64,000 nt of DNA. Origin: Yes71-27 sp040758635 (GTDB lineage Bacteria; Bacillota; Desulfotomaculia; Desulfotomaculales; Ammonificaceae). Each line of letters begins with the position of its first letter. Position 1 is the stretch's first letter. Made by a program: the position numbers and the translations under genes. The DNA is taken from assembly GCA_040758635.1 (NCBI GenBank), contig JBFLVI010000003.1:67147-131146 (forward strand), in the 5' to 3' direction. The notes beneath the pieces were generated by a model. That model worked only from the letters and a program-made list of their open reading frames with translations, did not search any database and was not told the DNA's origin. This document shows positions 7,707 through 15,915 of this stretch, piece after piece.

Positions 7707-10136
7707 TTGGCGTGGCGTGCTACGGCAGAAGAGGTCCGGGCCGTGTGTACGGGTGAGGAACTCGGCTGCGCACGGACGGACGAGATTGCGCCGCTTGACG
7801 CCATCATCGGCCAGGAGCGGGCGGTAAGGGCTTTGGTGTTCGGACTGGAGATAGACGACCGGGGTTTCAACATCTTCGTGGCCGGTCCCCCGGGAACCGG
7901 CAAGAACACGGCTGTACAGAGTTTCTTAGAAAGCATGGCGAAGACAAAGCCGACACCGCCCGACTGGTGCTACGTTTACAACTTCAAGGAACCCAACAAC
8001 CCCCGGGCGATCGAGCTTCCCGCAGGGAAGGGAAAGTTATTCGCCGGGGACATGAAAGAGTTCATCTGGGCGGTACGCCGGGAGATCCCCAGGGCTTTCG
8101 AGAGCGAGGAGTACGCCAAGCAACGGGAGGAGACAGTCGAAACCTTCACCAACCAGCGCAACCGGCTTTTCGCGGAACTCAACCAGCGTGCCGCCGAAGC
8201 CGGTTTTGTGATTCAACCCACTCCCACCGGGCTCTTCATCATCCCCGTGGTGGACGGCGAGCCGGTCAAGGACAAGGAGTTTACCACCCTGCCGCCGGAA
8301 AAGCAAAAGGAGCTCATCCGCCGGCGCGAGGAACTCGAAGAGGATGTGGCCAGCACCTTCCGTGAGGTCCAGAACATCGAGCGGCGGGCACACGAAGCGG
8401 TGCGCGACCTGGACCAGCGCGTCGCCCGCTTTGTCCTCGGGCACTTGCTGAAGGAGTTGCGGGAGAAGTACGCTGACCTTCCGGCCGTCCTGGCTTACCT
8501 GGAGGGGATCGAGGCCGACATCCTGTCCAACCTGAGCCTTTTCCGGGGCGAGCGGGAGACCGAGCGCCACGCCCCCCCCTGGGCGAAAGAAGACCCCTTC
8601 CGCCGGTACGAAGTGAACGTGATCGTGGACAACAGCGAGACCGCCGGGGCGCCTGTAGTGGTGGAGTATAACCCTACTTACAATAACCTGATCGGGCGCA
8701 TCGAGAAAGAGGCGGTATTCGGCGCCCTGATCACCGATTTCACTATGATCAGGGCGGGTTCGCTCCACAGGGCGAACGGCGGCTACCTGGTGATTCCCGT
8801 CGAGGAACTCCTGCGCAACCTGTTTTCGTGGGACGGCCTGAAACGGGCGTTGCGGGAACGCGAGGTGGTAATCGAGGAGGCTGCCGAGCGCCTGGGCTTC
8901 CTGACGACCAAGACGCTCCAGCCGGAACCGATTCGCTTGAAGCTCAAGGTCATTCTGCTCGGGGATCCCCTGCTTTACTATCTGCTTTACCATTTCGATC
9001 CCGATTTTCAGGAGCTTTTCAAAGTGAAGGCCGAGTTCGGAACGCGGATGGACCGGACGCCGGAGAACGTCCAGAAGTATGCCGCCTTTTTCTGCACACT
9101 TTGCAAGAAGGAAAAGCTCCTGCACCTGGACGCCTCTGCGGTCGCCAAGCTGGTCGAATACGGTTCCCGGCTGGCGGAGGACCAGACCAAGTTAGCCACG
9201 CGCTTTTCGGAGATCGCGGACGTGGTGCGTGAAGCGTGCTACTACGCGCGCAAAGAGGGGGCCGACTACGCCACGGCGGACCACGTCCGGCGGGCGATCG
9301 ACGAGCGTTTCTACCGGTCGAACCTGATCCAGGAGCGGATTCAGGAAATGATCGTCCGGGGAACGATCATGGTTGAGACCACCGGGGCGAAAGTAGGGCA
9401 GGTCAACGGGCTGTCGGTTTTAAGCCTCGGGGATATCAGTTTCGGGAAACCGCAGCGGATCACGGTGACGGTCGCGGCCGGGAAAGAGGGTGTGATCGAC
9501 ATCGAGCGGGAAGCGAAGCTCGGCGGACGGATTCACACCAAAGGGGTGCTTATCCTGACCGGTTATCTGACCGAAAAATATGCCGCCGAGGCCCCGCTGA
9601 CCCTGGCCGCGCGGCTCGTTTTCGAACAGAGCTATGAAGGCATCGAGGGGGACAGCGCTTCGAGCGCAGAGCTTTACGCGCTTTTTTCGGCCCTCTCCGG
9701 TGTTCCTTTGAGGCAGGACCTGGCTGTCACCGGTTCGGTTAATCAGAAGGGCGAAATCCAGGCGATCGGCGGGGTAAACGAAAAAATAGAGGGCTTCTTT
9801 GATGTTTGCCGGGCAAAGGGACTCACGGGAGAGCAGGGGGTGCTCATCCCGGCGGCAAACAGAGAAAACCTGATGCTCCGGGAGGACGTGGTGGAGGCCG
9901 TAAGAGAAGGACGCTTCCACATCTACCTGGTGAAACACATCGACGAAGGAATCGAGATTTTGACGGGTGTTCCCGCCGGGGAACGCGGCCCCGACGGCTC
10001 CTTCCCGGAAGGAACCATTCACGGCAAGGTCGCGGCGCGGCTTAAGGAGATGGCGGCGCAGCTCAAGGCCGAGAAGGAGAAAGAGGAAAAGGGTGGCGAG
10101 GCTAAGAAAGAGACGGATGGCGACGCAACGGATTGA
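7707..10136 (+). CDS. Lon-like ATP-dependent protease (LonB/COG1067 type)
   Basis: Cytoplasmic AAA+ serine protease of about 809 residues. Walker A GPPGTGKNT is followed by a long inserted helical region, then the ATPase core (VILLGDPLLYYLLY). The C-terminal S16 peptidase domain has the catalytic serine in EGDSASSAEL and the lysine in the GSVNQKGEIQAIGGV region. It lacks the Lon N-terminal substrate domain, as usual in this subfamily. I prefer TTG 7707 (AWRATAEEVRAV) because GGGAGAGAGG sits four to five bases upstream; ATG 7638 would add 23 residues. It overlaps ogt by 20 bases. The Lys/Glu-rich tail is poorly conserved. Confidence 0.92.
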   Translation: MAWRATAEEVRAVCTGEELGCARTDEIAPLDAIIGQERAVRALVFGLEIDDRGFNIFVAGPPGTGKNTAVQSFLESMAKTKPTPPDWCYVYNFKEPNNPRAIELPAGKGKLFAGDMKEFIWAVRREIPRAFESEEYAKQREETVETFTNQRNRLFAELNQRAAEAGFVIQPTPTGLFIIPVVDGEPVKDKEFTTLPPEKQKELIRRREELEEDVASTFREVQNIERRAHEAVRDLDQRVARFVLGHLLKELREKYADLPAVLAYLEGIEADILSNLSLFRGERETERHAPPWAKEDPFRRYEVNVIVDNSETAGAPVVVEYNPTYNNLIGRIEKEAVFGALITDFTMIRAGSLHRANGGYLVIPVEELLRNLFSWDGLKRALREREVVIEEAAERLGFLTTKTLQPEPIRLKLKVILLGDPLLYYLLYHFDPDFQELFKVKAEFGTRMDRTPENVQKYAAFFCTLCKKEKLLHLDASAVAKLVEYGSRLAEDQTKLATRFSEIADVVREACYYARKEGADYATADHVRRAIDERFYRSNLIQERIQEMIVRGTIMVETTGAKVGQVNGLSVLSLGDISFGKPQRITVTVAAGKEGVIDIEREAKLGGRIHTKGVLILTGYLTEKYAAEAPLTLAARLVFEQSYEGIEGDSASSAELYALFSALSGVPLRQDLAVTGSVNQKGEIQAIGGVNEKIEGFFDVCRAKGLTGEQGVLIPAANRENLMLREDVVEAVREGRFHIYLVKHIDEGIEILTGVPAGERGPDGSFPEGTIHGKVAARLKEMAAQLKAEKEKEEKGGEAKKETDGDATD

Positions 10137-10593
10137 GCTTCCGGCCGGTGTTTTCACGGCGTACTGGAGCGAGCGGGGGCTGTTCCGGCTGTTGCTTCCC
10201 GGCGCCGCCGCGCTGCCGGAGACCGTCCCGGGCGGGAGTGTCACGCCGACCTGGGGTGAAGCGCTGGCCGGTTCACTCGACGCGTATTTTTCTGGACGGG
10301 CGGTCGAGTTCGCCGCCGTCCCGGTTGATTTTGAAGGCTACACTCCCTTCCAGGAACTGGTGCTGAAGCTTGCCCGGGAGATCCCTTACGGCCGGACCGC
10401 CACCTACGGTGCGCTTGCGGCCGAGGCAGGCCGCCCGGGCGCTGCGCAGGCGGTGGGTCAGGTGCTGAGGCGGAACCGCACGCCGCTGGTGATTCCCTGC
10501 CACCGGGTACTCGCCCGGGGCGGCACCGGCGGTTTTTCTGCCGGCCTGCCGTGGAAGGAGCGGCTCTTGCGTCTGGAAGGGGTTTCTTACTGA
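10117..10593 (+). CDS. ogt: methylated-DNA-protein cysteine methyltransferase
   Basis: Repairs O6-alkylguanine by suicide transfer of the alkyl group to Cys128 in the signature PCHRV (127-131). The upstream YGRTATYGALAAEAGRPGAA helix-turn-helix and the RRNRTPLVIPCHRVLARGG core are typical, and 158 aa is the usual length. The start ATG lies inside the end of the Lon-like gene, so the two are translationally coupled. No Ada-type metal domain is attached. Confidence 0.94.
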   Translation: MATQRIELPAGVFTAYWSERGLFRLLLPGAAALPETVPGGSVTPTWGEALAGSLDAYFSGRAVEFAAVPVDFEGYTPFQELVLKLAREIPYGRTATYGALAAEAGRPGAAQAVGQVLRRNRTPLVIPCHRVLARGGTGGFSAGLPWKERLLRLEGVSY

Positions 10594-10635
10594 CGGTCCG
10601 GAGCCGGATGGGCCGAAAGCACAGCGAGAAACCGG

Positions 10636-10663
10636 TTGACACGGCGGCTGTTTGTGGTACAAT
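10636..10663 (+). promoter_or_regulatory. sigma-A promoter for rplU-rpmA
   Basis: TTGACA (10636-10641), 16-base spacer, TACAAT (10658-10663), just after ogt. Confidence 0.85.
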
Positions 10664-10770
10664 AAAATTTGGCTTTTGTTTGACCGCACGGGCAGGGTTG
10701 TCTAAAGCGGGTGTTGCAACCCCACCTTTTCCCGGCGCGTCCCCGAGATATTTGGAAGGAGGAGATCCGG
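10664..10770 (+). promoter_or_regulatory. rplU 5' leader, possibly an L21 leader
   Basis: About 100 transcribed bases precede rplU. They contain GGGTTG paired with CAACCC and other GC-rich arms (CGCACGGGC, CCCGGCG). Firmicute rplU genes often carry an autoregulatory L21 leader here; I see pairing but cannot confirm the family. Confidence 0.4.
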
Positions 10771-11085
10771 TTGTACGCGGTTATCGAAACGGGCGGCAAG
10801 CAGTACCGGGTTAAAGAAGGCCAGCGGCTCAAAGTGGAGAAACTTGAAGCGGAGGTAGGAGACAAGGTCAGCCCGCGGGTCTTGATGGTCGCCGGCGAGG
10901 GCGGGGTCCGCGTGGGAACTCCGGAGCTTCCGGACGCGAAGGTTGAGCTCAAGGTGCTCCGGCACGGCCGGGGAAAGAAGATTATCGTTTTCAAGTACAA
11001 GCCGAAGAAAAACTACCGGCGCAAGCAGGGCCACCGGCAGCCCTTTACCGAGGTGCTGGTGGAAAGGATTGAGCCGGGCAAGTAG
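10771..11085 (+). CDS. rplU: 50S ribosomal protein L21
   Basis: 104-residue large-subunit protein. It begins YAVIETGGKQYRV, then KVEKLEAEVGD, and ends with the basic FKYKPKKNYRRKQGHRQ segment and TEVLVERI. Start TTG 10771 is set by AAGGAGGAG about eight bases upstream and by family alignment. It is followed after only 32 bases by rpmA, with no gene for the L27 protease Prp between them. Confidence 0.97.
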   Translation: MYAVIETGGKQYRVKEGQRLKVEKLEAEVGDKVSPRVLMVAGEGGVRVGTPELPDAKVELKVLRHGRGKKIIVFKYKPKKNYRRKQGHRQPFTEVLVERIEPGK

Positions 11086-11117
11086 GCTTGTAAAGGTGAG
11101 AGCAAGGGGGTGTTTGT

Positions 11118-11381
11118 ATGGCACACAAAAAGGGTGTAGGAAGTTCACGGAACGGCCGCGATTCGGCGGCGAAATACCTGGGCGTTAAGCGGGGCGACGG
11201 ACAGTTCGTCACCGCCGGCTCGATCCTCGTCCGCCAGCGGGGGACGCGGATTCACCCCGGGCGGAACGTAGGCCGCGGCGGAGACGATACCCTCTTTGCC
11301 CTGGCGGACGGACACGTACGGTTTCACTCCCGCGGCGGGGAGAGGAAGTTCGTCAGCGTGGTTCCGGTGGTGACCGGTTAA
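11118..11381 (+). CDS. rpmA: 50S ribosomal protein L27
   Basis: 87 residues, starting directly AHKKGVGSSRNGRDS. The N-terminal extension (ending in a Prp cleavage site) found in many Firmicutes is absent, matching the missing prp gene between rplU and rpmA. The remaining sequence (GVKRGDGQFVTAGSILVRQR, RIHPGRNVGRGGDDTLFAL) is standard. A strong terminator follows. Confidence 0.97.
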   Translation: MAHKKGVGSSRNGRDSAAKYLGVKRGDGQFVTAGSILVRQRGTRIHPGRNVGRGGDDTLFALADGHVRFHSRGGERKFVSVVPVVTG

Positions 11382-11401
11382 GAGTACCGTTTTGGAAGAG
11401 G

Positions 11402-11436
11402 AAGCGGGAATCCGGAAAGCGGGTTCCCGCTTTATG
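11402..11436 (+). terminator. terminator of rplU-rpmA
   Basis: Perfect nine-base stem AAGCGGGAA (11402-11410) with TTCCCGCTT (11424-11432), followed by TATGTTTCTT. Confidence 0.85.
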
Positions 11437-11460
11437 TTTCTTAGGGCTCAGTTGCTCTCG

Positions 11461-11512
11461 GGTCAGAAGTCAAGAATTCCGGAGTCAGAGGTCAGGAGCC
11501 GAAATCCGGAAG
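11461..11512 (+). repeat. low-complexity CAGAATCC-type repeat
   Basis: Degenerate direct copy: GTCAGAAGTCAAGAATTCCG then GAGTCAGAGGTCAGGAGCCG. It lies at the junction between the ribosomal-protein operon and the exosortase operon. Confidence 0.6.
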
Positions 11513-11635
11513 GCAAAGCGTGCCTGCTTTTCTGGATAAAAATGGCCGGAGGTCCCGTCACCGGAGAGCGGTTAAAGTGGCGCGAACGGCTTTCCGAAAC
11601 AACGAGTAGGAGCTTTTGAGAATAACGGGTTGATC

Positions 11636-14600
11636 ATGCGCGCTAAATCCAGAAGATTTACCGTTTCCGGTGAAAAAGGGTTTGGAGCGGCGCTGGGCGA
11701 CTTCAAGTACGTCATGAAGCTGGTGTCGTTCCTCAATGCCCGGCACCACGTGACTTTTGAGCAAAACGTGGGGCCGCTGCACGCCCACTCCTGGCAGTTT
11801 CAGGTTGAAGTGAAGGTGCCCCGGGAGCGCGCGCTGGTCGAATTCGCCCGGGTGTCCAAGGCGATTAACGCGGTGCTGGCTCCTTACGAAAACACCGTGC
11901 TCAACCAGCGTCACCCCTTCAACCGGATCCAGCCTTCCACCGAAAACATGGCGCTTTATTTCTTCAACCGGTTGCAGGATGCTTTGCGGGAACTGGGCCT
12001 GGACTTGAGCAGGTTGACCGTCTGGGAAACGCCGACCAAGGGAATCGAGGTGACCGGCCGCTGGACCGAATTCGACGGTTTACCCGTGGCTGCCGAAACG
12101 GCCGGAGAGGCGCCGGTATCCTTTAAGGAGGCTGCCGCTGCGGCCGATGCGGCTGTAGCGCCGGCGGAAACGGAAGAGCCGGAAGGGGAGAACGCGGCAG
12201 CCGCCCCGCAGGATTTGCTCCCGGAGGCACCGGAAGCACCCGCCGGGATTTCGCCGCGCCATTACGTGCTTTCGGTTTTCCTGATCGGTCTGCTGGCGCT
12301 GCTGGTCTACCACAGCATTCTGTCGCCGCCGGCGGAGCAGCGTTACCCCTGGGGTTCGGACACCTGGGGCCACCTGTTCAAGGCGGAATACCTGTACCAG
12401 GAGCTGCGCCGGGGCAATTTTTACCCCCAGTTCACCGAGTACTGGTACAGCGGCTGCCAGCCTTTCCGTTACTGGGCGCCGCTGCCGTATTACCTGCTTG
12501 CCTTCCTGCAGGGCCTTACGGGCGACGTCTTCACCGCCGGGAATTACTTCATTTTCCTGTGCGCTCTTTTGGGCGGCCTCTCCTGGCTGCTCCTCGCCGG
12601 ACGGATGGGTTTTTGGCCGGCCGCAGCCGCCGGCGCGGTCTGGGTGGTATGGGGCGATAACCTGCGCGTCGCTTTTGCGGAGGGGAACCTCCCGCGGGTG
12701 CTGGCCACGGCGCTCTTGCCCCTGTTGTTCGCCGCGTTCCTAAGGGTGGTGGAGAAAAGAAACGCTTACGCCGGGATTGTTGCCACGGCTGCGCTGATGC
12801 ACCTGGTTGTGGTGTGCCACGCCATGATCGGCGCCGTCTACTGCCTCTCCCTGGTCCTGTTTACCCTTTTTCTGTGGGCTTTTCGCGGGTGCCGTCTGAA
12901 GGACTGCCTGCGGGGCGTTCTGGTGCTTGCAGGCGGCGTGGGGACCGCCGCCTGGTGGCTCCTGCCCGGGCTGACCGGCGGGATCACGGGAATCGACGCC
13001 GAAGCCGCCAGGGCGGCGGTCGAATTCGTCCCGGCTGCTATTTCCTTTAACCCGCTGCACCGTTTCACCAGTCCGGAGGCTTTCTATTGGGGCATCAGCC
13101 TGCTTTTGGCGGCTGCGGCCACGCTCGTTTCCTGGCGGGCGAAACCGCCCTGGGCCAAAAGCCTGTTCGTGTGCGGCCTCATTCTGGTATTGATCACCCT
13201 GCCCTCGTTGCGTCCGCTCTACCTGATTTCACCCCTGGGCAACCTGCTCTGGCCCTTGCGCTTTTCCAGTTTTGCGGCGCTGGCGCTGGTGGCTGCCTGC
13301 TTTACTTTTCAACCGCGGAGCCCGGGGCCGCGCCTGCTGCGATTCCCTCGGGCCGACCGTCTCGTGATGGCCGGGTTGCTGGTCGCTTTTCTGGTGGACG
13401 GTTTCTTTTCGGTGCGCCTGCTGGCCCATACCACCGCTAAATCGCCCGCCTTGGTGCGGGGGGCCGAGTTTTTGAAGGCGGACCCCGGCTGGCGCGTGGC
13501 CGCGATCGACTTGAGCCGGCTCGGTTCGGCGCCTTCTTTCCTGCTTTCCCGGGTGGCCGGGGTCGAGCAGGTGTTCGGCTGGGCCTGGCAGGGGGCGGTG
13601 ACGTCCACGAACATCATGCTCCTCAACACCGGCCTGGAATACCAGTACTACCCGTTCCTTTTCCGGTCCTGTCTTTACCTGGGGGCCACGGACCTGGTGG
13701 TCAAGGACGACGTGATCCGGGACCCGGAGGCCTTCCGGTGCGCGGCGGAGCGTGCCGGGTATACGCAGCGGGCCGCCTTTGGCGGGATCAGTATCTGGCG
13801 GGGCTTTGATCGCCCCTACCTGGTAGCAAAGGAAAACCGGTGCCTGGTGGTGGGGAAGTATGCCGGGACCGTCGCCCTGCAGTTTCCGGAAGTCGAGATG
13901 GGTTCCTCCATCTACATTGATGACTATACCCTGGACCTGCTGAAACGGTACCCGCGCGTGATCTTTACCGGCGCGGCCTGGCGGTCAAAGAAGAAGGCGG
14001 AAGCCCTCGTCACGGCGTACGCCGGTTCAGGAGGCCGGGTGCTAATTGAGCTGGCGGGGATGCCGGAAAGCGTCCTGGCCAGGCAGCCGGAGTTTCTCGG
14101 GGTTTACGGCGAAGCCGTAATGCTGAAAGAAAGCCTTGTGCTCTCCGGCGGCGGCCGGGAGTTTTACCTGCAACCGTTTTCGCCGGCGGTCCCCCTCTGG
14201 AAGTCGTACATACCCCAGGAACTGGACGGTGTGGCGCTGGAGTTCCGGTATTACGGAAACCGGGCCCCGGTTTACGGGTACAAGCGTGTCGGGGACAGCC
14301 GGGTCTGGTTTTTGGGCGGCAACCTCACCTACCACGCCTTTCTGACCAGGGACCCGGCTGCCCTGGAACTGCTGCAGGATATCACCGGCCTGCAGACGGA
14401 ATTCACGGCCGGGCCGCTTGTTCCTCTAAGCGGTTACCGGGCCACCGACCGCGGGTACGTGATGAACTGCGAGGTCTCCCGGGACCTGGAGGTGATCGTC
14501 CCGGTCGCGGCCCTGGAGGGCCTCCGGGTCACCGTTGACGGCGTGCCAAAGACCGCGCGCAGGTTTGAGAACCTGTTGCAGTTGGAGCTGTCCGCCGGGA

Positions 14601-14731
14601 GCCACGAGATCGCGATCCGCGTGGTGGAAACGCCCGTTTACCGGTGGGGGCGGGTGGTGGCCTTCATTTCGCTCCTGGGGGTTCTGGCTGGCGTGCTGTA
14701 TAGCGCGAAAAGGGGTGGCGGCCGGCGATGA
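11636..14731 (+). CDS. PTPS-like domain fused to large polytopic membrane protein (exosortase G system type)
   Basis: About 1,031 residues. Residues 1-145 resemble 6-pyruvoyl-tetrahydropterin synthase, with metal-ligand-type histidines at 37/38, 49 and 51 (ARHHV, LHAHSW). An Ala/Pro/Glu-rich linker follows. From about residue 207 there are many membrane helices, a pattern of the PTPS-related membrane family, with an extracytoplasmic-looking second half and a last helix near the C-terminus. Such proteins occur beside XrtG exosortase and its glycosyltransferase. The stop overlaps the next start (ATGA). Function is unknown; a role in surface-polymer assembly is inference. ATG 11636 and TTG 11630 are both possible starts. 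Confidence 0.8.
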   Translation: MRAKSRRFTVSGEKGFGAALGDFKYVMKLVSFLNARHHVTFEQNVGPLHAHSWQFQVEVKVPRERALVEFARVSKAINAVLAPYENTVLNQRHPFNRIQPSTENMALYFFNRLQDALRELGLDLSRLTVWETPTKGIEVTGRWTEFDGLPVAAETAGEAPVSFKEAAAAADAAVAPAETEEPEGENAAAAPQDLLPEAPEAPAGISPRHYVLSVFLIGLLALLVYHSILSPPAEQRYPWGSDTWGHLFKAEYLYQELRRGNFYPQFTEYWYSGCQPFRYWAPLPYYLLAFLQGLTGDVFTAGNYFIFLCALLGGLSWLLLAGRMGFWPAAAAGAVWVVWGDNLRVAFAEGNLPRVLATALLPLLFAAFLRVVEKRNAYAGIVATAALMHLVVVCHAMIGAVYCLSLVLFTLFLWAFRGCRLKDCLRGVLVLAGGVGTAAWWLLPGLTGGITGIDAEAARAAVEFVPAAISFNPLHRFTSPEAFYWGISLLLAAAATLVSWRAKPPWAKSLFVCGLILVLITLPSLRPLYLISPLGNLLWPLRFSSFAALALVAACFTFQPRSPGPRLLRFPRADRLVMAGLLVAFLVDGFFSVRLLAHTTAKSPALVRGAEFLKADPGWRVAAIDLSRLGSAPSFLLSRVAGVEQVFGWAWQGAVTSTNIMLLNTGLEYQYYPFLFRSCLYLGATDLVVKDDVIRDPEAFRCAAERAGYTQRAAFGGISIWRGFDRPYLVAKENRCLVVGKYAGTVALQFPEVEMGSSIYIDDYTLDLLKRYPRVIFTGAAWRSKKKAEALVTAYAGSGGRVLIELAGMPESVLARQPEFLGVYGEAVMLKESLVLSGGGREFYLQPFSPAVPLWKSYIPQELDGVALEFRYYGNRAPVYGYKRVGDSRVWFLGGNLTYHAFLTRDPAALELLQDITGLQTEFTAGPLVPLSGYRATDRGYVMNCEVSRDLEVIVPVAALEGLRVTVDGVPKTARRFENLLQLELSAGSHEIAIRVVETPVYRWGRVVAFISLLGVLAGVLYSAKRGGGRR

Positions 14732-15915
14732 AGCGCTTGTTCCGGTTGGGGGTGTATCTTGGTTTCATTGTCTGGGTGCTGTCTTGGCCGGCCGGAGCCC
14801 GGGCGGGGCAGGGCTTTGTACTGGACGGCGCGTTCGATGACTGGCAGGGACGGGCCCATCTGGCCGACGGGCGGGGCGACGGCCGGGAAGACGCGGATTT
14901 CAAGGCGCTCGCCTGGGGTACCAACGAAAACGAACGGCGGCTGTATTTCATGGTCGAGAGACAGCTCCCGGCCGCCGCGGGCCGCGGTTGCACCTGCCGG
15001 CTCTACTTCGACGTGGACTGCAACGGCAGTTACGATAATAGCGTGGATAAGTACGCAGAGGTGACGTACAGGCCCGTTGCAGGCGGCGGCCGGGTGGCGG
15101 TGGAGTTGTATTCGGCATCCGGCCACCTGCTGGCCGTTTACCGGGGCAGGTGGGGCGAAGCCGGCGGCCGACGGTTTGAGTTCGCGGTGCCGATGAACAA
15201 GCTCGGCATCTACCCCGCCCAGCCGGTACGGTTTTACCTGTCCGGTATCGGTGCCGGTGCGGACCGTCTGCCCGACCGGGGCGATAACCAGTGGGCTCCT
15301 TTCCCCGGTACCGTAAAAAGCAAAACCGGGGTGGCCGCGGTTTGCTTCGTCTGGCTCGCCGTGGCGGCGATTCTCCGCCGCCACCGCATCTGGCCCTTTT
15401 ATTACATCTGGGGTGCGGTCGGGTTCACCTTCATCATGGTGCTCTTTTTCCAGGGTTCGCTGCTGGAATACCAGGTGGAATACCGGACCGGCATGATTGT
15501 GCACCGGCTCCTGCGCTGTTTGGACATCGTCACCTACGTTTTCGACAAGGCTCCGGGGACACTCCTGGTGCTGATCAAGATGGACGAGAGCTGGACCACC
15601 ATCGACATTGACATTGAGAGTTCCGGTCTGTTGGAGCTGTGCATTTTTCTCGGGCTGGTCCTGTTTTACCCTGCTTACCGGCCGGCTTCCAAGCTCCTGT
15701 TTTCACTGGCCGGGGTCGCTTCCGTATACCTGTTCAATCTCCTGCGCCTGGTACTGGTTGTGGTCGCCATTTACTGCGGCGGCCGGAACATGAGCTTCAT
15801 TGCCCACACGCTGTTCGGGCGCCTCGTTTTTTTCGTCCTGATCGTGGTCCTTTACTGGTATGTTTTCACCAGGCCCTCTTTAAAAAAGGTTCGGGAGTAC
15901 GTGGGAAGTGGCTGA
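14728..15915 (+). CDS. exosortase (XrtG-like) fused to an N-terminal secreted domain
   Basis: Residues 1-26 are a signal peptide ending AGARA. Residues 28-195 form a beta-rich extracellular domain (DGAFDDWQGRAHLADG, LYFDVDCNGSYDNSVD) resembling the ectodomain of Firmicu-CTERM-type proteins. From about residue 202 there are several membrane helices with the exosortase catalytic set: Cys305 (LLELCIFLGL), Arg340 (FNLLRLV) and His360 (SFIAHTLFG). Exosortases are cysteine transpeptidases that process membrane-anchored C-terminal sorting tails. Fusion of a substrate-like ectodomain to the enzyme is unusual. It overlaps both neighbours by a few bases. Enzyme call is good; subtype rests on context. 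Confidence 0.82.
   Translation: MKRLFRLGVYLGFIVWVLSWPAGARAGQGFVLDGAFDDWQGRAHLADGRGDGREDADFKALAWGTNENERRLYFMVERQLPAAAGRGCTCRLYFDVDCNGSYDNSVDKYAEVTYRPVAGGGRVAVELYSASGHLLAVYRGRWGEAGGRRFEFAVPMNKLGIYPAQPVRFYLSGIGAGADRLPDRGDNQWAPFPGTVKSKTGVAAVCFVWLAVAAILRRHRIWPFYYIWGAVGFTFIMVLFFQGSLLEYQVEYRTGMIVHRLLRCLDIVTYVFDKAPGTLLVLIKMDESWTTIDIDIESSGLLELCIFLGLVLFYPAYRPASKLLFSLAGVASVYLFNLLRLVLVVVAIYCGGRNMSFIAHTLFGRLVFFVLIVVLYWYVFTRPSLKKVREYVGSG

Noticed and set aside
8037..9125. long minus-strand open frame opposite the Lon-like gene
   Set aside because: High-GC shadow of a clear coding gene with no family match or ribosome site; the same holds for the long minus frames opposite leuS, the helicase gene and 49951-51657.
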